Shown here in pieces: positions 30,507 through 33,115 of a stretch of DNA of 33,115 nt. How positions within the stretch are numbered: position 1 is the first letter of the stretch; the number at the start of each line of letters is the position of its first letter. The notes under the pieces are model-generated. The model saw only the letters and a program-made list of their open reading frames with translations. It did not search any database and was not told the origin of the DNA. Source of the stretch: Clostridia bacterium (GTDB lineage: Bacteria; Bacillota; Clostridia; Christensenellales; Borkfalkiaceae); the NCBI GenBank assembly GCA_017621155.1, contig JAGATP010000056.1, positions 1 through 33,115 on the forward strand, given 5' to 3'. The position numbers and the translations under genes were made by a program.

Positions 30507-31820
30507 ATGAACGATACCATAGCTGCAATTGCCACGGCGGCGGGGCGAGGGGGCGTTGCCATCATTCGCCTTTCCGGAGACCCCGTTCCCATCGTGGAAA
30601 AGATGTTCTTCCCCAAGGGGAGAATTCCCGTTTCCCGCTTCGAGGGCTATCGCCTGTATCCCGGTGAAATCGACTGCGGGAGCTTTTCCGATTTCGGACT
30701 TTGCGTGCTCTTTCGCGCCCCCAAAAGCTTTACGGGGGAGAACGTCGTCGAATTGCACTGTCACGGCGGCGTGCAGATCGCAAGGGCGGTCTTAAAGCGG
30801 GCAATCGCGCTCGGCGCAAGGCTCGCCGAGCGGGGAGAGTTCACCAAGCGCGCCTTTTTGAACGGCAAGCTTTCCCTCTCCTCTGCGGAGGGCATGGCGG
30901 ACATGATCAACGGAGAGAGCGACGCGGAGGTCAGGGCGGGCTTTGCCCTCTACCACGAAACGCTCACAAACCGCGTAAAGGCGCTTCAGGAACAGCTCAC
31001 TTCCCTGCTTGCGGGCATGGACTGCGACATCGACTATCCCGAAGAGGATTTGGAGTTTGCCTCCGAAGAAGCCGTCAAAAACGCGCTCGAAGGGATTTCT
31101 CTCGACCTTGAACAGCTCATCGCGGGGTACGGAACGGGCAGAAAGATCAAACAGGGAGTCACCGTCGTCCTCGCGGGCAGACCGAATGCGGGCAAAAGTT
31201 CCCTTTTAAACGCCCTTTTGGGATTCGATCGGGCGATCGTCTCCGAAATTCCCGGCACGACGCGGGATCTCGTCGACGGGAGCATGGAGATCGAGGGGGT
31301 GAAATTCCGCCTCTTCGATACGGCGGGCTTAAGAAAGAGCGACGACGCCGTCGAAAAAATCGGCGTGGAGCGGGCAGAGCGCCTCTTAAAGAGCGCAGAT
31401 ATCATCCTCTACCTTGCCGAATCGTGGACGGAAGAGGACAGCCGCTTGGCTGCGGCGTGTCCCTTAAAGCCCGTACTCGTTGCGACGAAGAGCGATTTAA
31501 ACCCTCCCTTCGAGGGGGCGGAGTTGTCCGTTTCCGCAAAGAGCGGAGCGGGGCTTTCCGCGCTTCGTTCCCTCCTTTACGAGAGGGGCGTGGGCGAAGG
31601 GGCAGACGGGGCGTTCCTCGTCGAGGAGCGGCACTATTCCGCCCTTCTTCGGGCGAGAGCGTCTATCCGATCGGCGCTCGAAAACCTCGGAAACGTACCT
31701 TCCGACCTTCTCACCGTGGACGTCAAAGAGTGCTGGGACGCGCTCGGCGAAATTACGGGGGAGACGGCGTCGGAGCGGGTCATCGAAGAAATATTCGCAA
31801 AATTTTGCGTGGGAAAATAA
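30507..31820 (+). CDS. mnmE: tRNA modification GTPase MnmE
   Basis: A 437-aa GTPase that, with MnmG, makes the 5-carboxymethylaminomethyl modification at wobble uridine 34. The N-terminal formyl-THF domain starts DTIAAIATAAGRGGVAIIRLSG. G motifs are GRPNAGKS (224-231), TTRD (251-254), DTAG (271-274) and TKSD (327-330). The chain ends FCVGK, matching the catalytic C-(I/L/V)-GK C-terminus. Helical residues 120-215 and 380-437 form the usual four-helix domain. It is slightly shorter than the usual 450-460 aa. mnmG is not next to it. Confidence 0.97.
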   Translation: MNDTIAAIATAAGRGGVAIIRLSGDPVPIVEKMFFPKGRIPVSRFEGYRLYPGEIDCGSFSDFGLCVLFRAPKSFTGENVVELHCHGGVQIARAVLKRAIALGARLAERGEFTKRAFLNGKLSLSSAEGMADMINGESDAEVRAGFALYHETLTNRVKALQEQLTSLLAGMDCDIDYPEEDLEFASEEAVKNALEGISLDLEQLIAGYGTGRKIKQGVTVVLAGRPNAGKSSLLNALLGFDRAIVSEIPGTTRDLVDGSMEIEGVKFRLFDTAGLRKSDDAVEKIGVERAERLLKSADIILYLAESWTEEDSRLAAACPLKPVLVATKSDLNPPFEGAELSVSAKSGAGLSALRSLLYERGVGEGADGAFLVEERHYSALLRARASIRSALENLGNVPSDLLTVDVKECWDALGEITGETASERVIEEIFAKFCVGK

Positions 31821-31838
31821 CGCACGGGAGAACGAAAG

Positions 31839-32720
31839 ATGGTCAATTTGGAACTTTACAGAGTGTTTTACACGGTGGCGAAGTGCGGCAGCCTGACCAA
31901 AGCCGCCGAAGTCCTTTACATCAGCCAGCCCGCCGTTTCGCAGGCGATCAAGCAGCTCGAAAATCAGCTCGGCACGACCCTTTTCAACCGCACCCATCGG
32001 GGAATGGAACTGACGCCCTACGGCGGCGAGCTCATCTTCCGCCCCGTAGAAAAGGCGCTTTCCCTCCTCGAAAATGCGGAAAATAAGATCGCAGAGCTCA
32101 AAACCTCGCCCATGGGCACCATTCGCATCGGCGCGTCGGACACGATTTTTTCGTATATCTTAGCGGATAAAATCATCGAGTTCAACAAGACGTACCCTGC
32201 GGTCAAATTCGAGATGCTGATGGGAACGTCCGTCGATACCATCGAACAGATCAAGGCGAATAAGGTGGACGTCGCCTTTTTGAACCTTCCCATTTCCGAC
32301 CCCGAAATCGTCATTTCCTCTTCCATTCAACAGCTGTCCGACGTCTTTCTCGCGGGAAACAAATTTTCTGCTCTGAAGGGGAAGGAAATCCCCCTCGCCG
32401 AGCTCACCGAGTACCCGCTTCTGATGCTCGAAAACAATACTATCGCCCGCCATGCGCTGGACGCTTTCAGCAGGGGAGTCGGAATTAATTTGCAGCCCGC
32501 CATCGAGGTGGGGAGCTGGGACTTCATGAAGAAGATCGCAGTATCGGGCATGGGCATTGCCTGCATTCCGAGGGAATACGCCCAAAAGGAGCTTCAGGAG
32601 GGGACGCTCTTCGAGGTGAACGTCACGCCTTCCCTTCCCGTCCGCTCGGTGGGCATGGCAATCCCCAAGAACACGCCGTCTATCTTTGCGCTTAAAAAAT
32701 TCTTGGCGATGTTCCACTAG
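31839..32720 (+). CDS. LysR-family transcriptional regulator
   Basis: A 293-aa LysR-type regulator. Residues 1-60 hold the winged helix-turn-helix with the standard AAEVLYISQPAVSQAIKQLE and GTTLFNR. Residues about 90-290 form the periplasmic-binding-protein-like effector domain (GTIRIGASDTIFSYILADKI). The sequence resembles the CysL/CbbR-like group common in Clostridia. It follows mnmE by 18 nt with GGGAGA before the ATG and could be read from the mnmE promoter. The target genes and effector are not visible here. Confidence 0.93.
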   Translation: MVNLELYRVFYTVAKCGSLTKAAEVLYISQPAVSQAIKQLENQLGTTLFNRTHRGMELTPYGGELIFRPVEKALSLLENAENKIAELKTSPMGTIRIGASDTIFSYILADKIIEFNKTYPAVKFEMLMGTSVDTIEQIKANKVDVAFLNLPISDPEIVISSSIQQLSDVFLAGNKFSALKGKEIPLAELTEYPLLMLENNTIARHALDAFSRGVGINLQPAIEVGSWDFMKKIAVSGMGIACIPREYAQKELQEGTLFEVNVTPSLPVRSVGMAIPKNTPSIFALKKFLAMFH

Positions 32721-32741
32721 AGCGTTCGTGGAAACACGCTC
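32719..32741. repeat. Dispersed 23-nt hairpin repeat, copy 2
   Basis: AGAGCG-TTCGTGGAAAC-ACGCTC, differing from 22286-22308 at one base. It begins inside the LysR stop codon and precedes the terminator. Confidence 0.7.
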
Positions 32742-32744
32742 GAA

Positions 32745-32771
32745 AAAAAGCGACGAAAAAAGTCGCTTTTT
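32745..32771 (+). terminator. Terminator after the LysR gene
   Basis: Perfect 10-bp stem AAAAAGCGAC / GTCGCTTTTT with a GAAAAAA loop; the T arm provides the T tract. Confidence 0.88.
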
Positions 32772-32813
32772 CCGTATGCAAGCCAAACTTGACAAAAAGA
32801 AAGGGAAATCTTC

Positions 32814-32842
32814 TTGCCTTTTGACGGGCGTTCATTTAAAAT
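32814..32842 (+). promoter_or_regulatory. Candidate promoter of the XRE gene
   Basis: TTGCCT (32814-32819), 17 nt, TAAAAT (32837-32842). A TTGACA at 32789-32794 is nearby but has no -10 at proper spacing. Confidence 0.4.
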
Positions 32843-32866
32843 GAGAGAAAAAAGCAGGAGGTTGCT

Positions 32867-32995
32867 ATGACAACGGGAGACAGAATCGCGCAAAAGCGCA
32901 AGGAAAACAATTTGACGCAAGAGGAGCTCGCCTATCGCTTGGGCGTGTCCCGTCAGGCAGTTTCGGGATGGGAAAACGGGGGTTCCCAAACTTAA
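32867..32995 (+). pseudogene. XRE-family regulator, broken after the HTH
   Basis: The start (GCAGGAGG before the ATG) encodes a textbook Cro/C1-type helix-turn-helix: RIAQKRKENNLTQEELAYRL, then GVSRQAVSGWENGG. After 42 codons it meets a stop. Removing one G from the five-G run at 32978-32982 restores a frame reading WENGVPKLKDTTPKP and on to a stop at 33087-33089. The restored tail does not look like a usual XRE protein, so there may be both an indel and a breakpoint. Position at the right edge makes a sequencing or assembly error possible. Confidence 0.7.
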
Positions 32996-33060
32996 AGATA
33001 CCACACCAAAACCCACGCTTACATTACTTCCAAACAATACAATTTTGGAGGTAAAAACCT

Positions 33061-33115
33061 ATGAAACGCCTTATATTCTGCGAATATAACTTCGATAACT
33101 GCTGTGTTGAACTGA
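33061..33115 (+). CDS. Start of an unidentified gene cut by the window end
   Basis: ATG at 33061 is preceded by GGAGG (33047-33051) 9 nt upstream. Only 18 codons are visible (MKRLIFCEYNFDNCCVEL); too short to identify. It overlaps the restored XRE frame. Confidence 0.3.
   Translation, partial: MKRLIFCEYNFDNCCVEL

Noticed and set aside
1..33115. tRNA or rRNA genes, and att-site direct repeats flanking the phage-like cassette
   Set aside because: No cloverleaf with a T-loop GTTCRANNC was seen, nor a direct repeat bracketing 5.9-15.9 kb, though this was by eye only.

Overview
The window looks like a chromosomal segment of an anaerobic, fermentative Bacillota (Clostridia-type) bacterium. The signs are a single-chain pyruvate:ferredoxin oxidoreductase, a Gram-positive ECF transporter cassette (ecfA1-ecfA2-ecfT-truA), strong AGGAGG ribosome binding sites, sigma-A promoters of the TTGACA-N17-TATAAT type, a DUF1540 protein and a CysL-like LysR regulator. 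A closer taxon (for example Christensenellales-like) would be a guess. Both ends look like contig ends: the first CRISPR repeat is cut and mutated, and the last genes are frameshifted or cut.

Layout. 1-833: the trailer half of a type I-C-like CRISPR array, with leader and cas genes outside the window to the left. 895-2136: promoter, long leader, a stand-alone GMP synthase ATP-pyrophosphatase subunit and its terminator. 2190-3116: two unrecognised accessory ORFs. 3241-5778 (minus): a large secreted, membrane-anchored beta-propeller protein with an SH3-like region. 5779-8239: a small sigma-region-4-like regulator with a 16-bp palindrome in its leader, about 830 bp of purine-rich repeat DNA containing six more copies of that palindrome, then a minus-strand SH3-like membrane protein. 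8238-15600: a compact podovirus-like head and packaging cassette (terminase large, putative terminase small, portal, putative scaffold, major capsid, putative head-tail adaptor, putative beta-propeller nozzle or plug, one small unknown). No integrase, replication, lysis, tail-fibre, ejection or repressor gene is present. 15601-15932: a structured non-coding stretch.

15933-33115 is ordinary host chromosome: two polytopic membrane proteins, phosphoglucomutase (pgcA), rplI, a DUF1540 protein, an unknown 123-aa protein with a NUDIX hydrolase, a YjjG-like HAD phosphatase, nifJ, the ecfA1-ecfA2-ecfT-truA operon, a membrane protein with an Asn-Pro-Tyr-rich tail, mnmE, a LysR regulator and a broken XRE regulator.

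The most unusual content is the tail-less, lysis-less capsid and packaging cassette together with its upstream regulator, repeated palindromes and two surface proteins. It may be a domesticated or satellite capsid system rather than a full prophage. A second theme is a set of four genes whose extended -10 boxes lie only 7-8 nt before the ATG, which predicts leaderless mRNAs. Homology calls here come from reading motifs and architecture; no database search was run.
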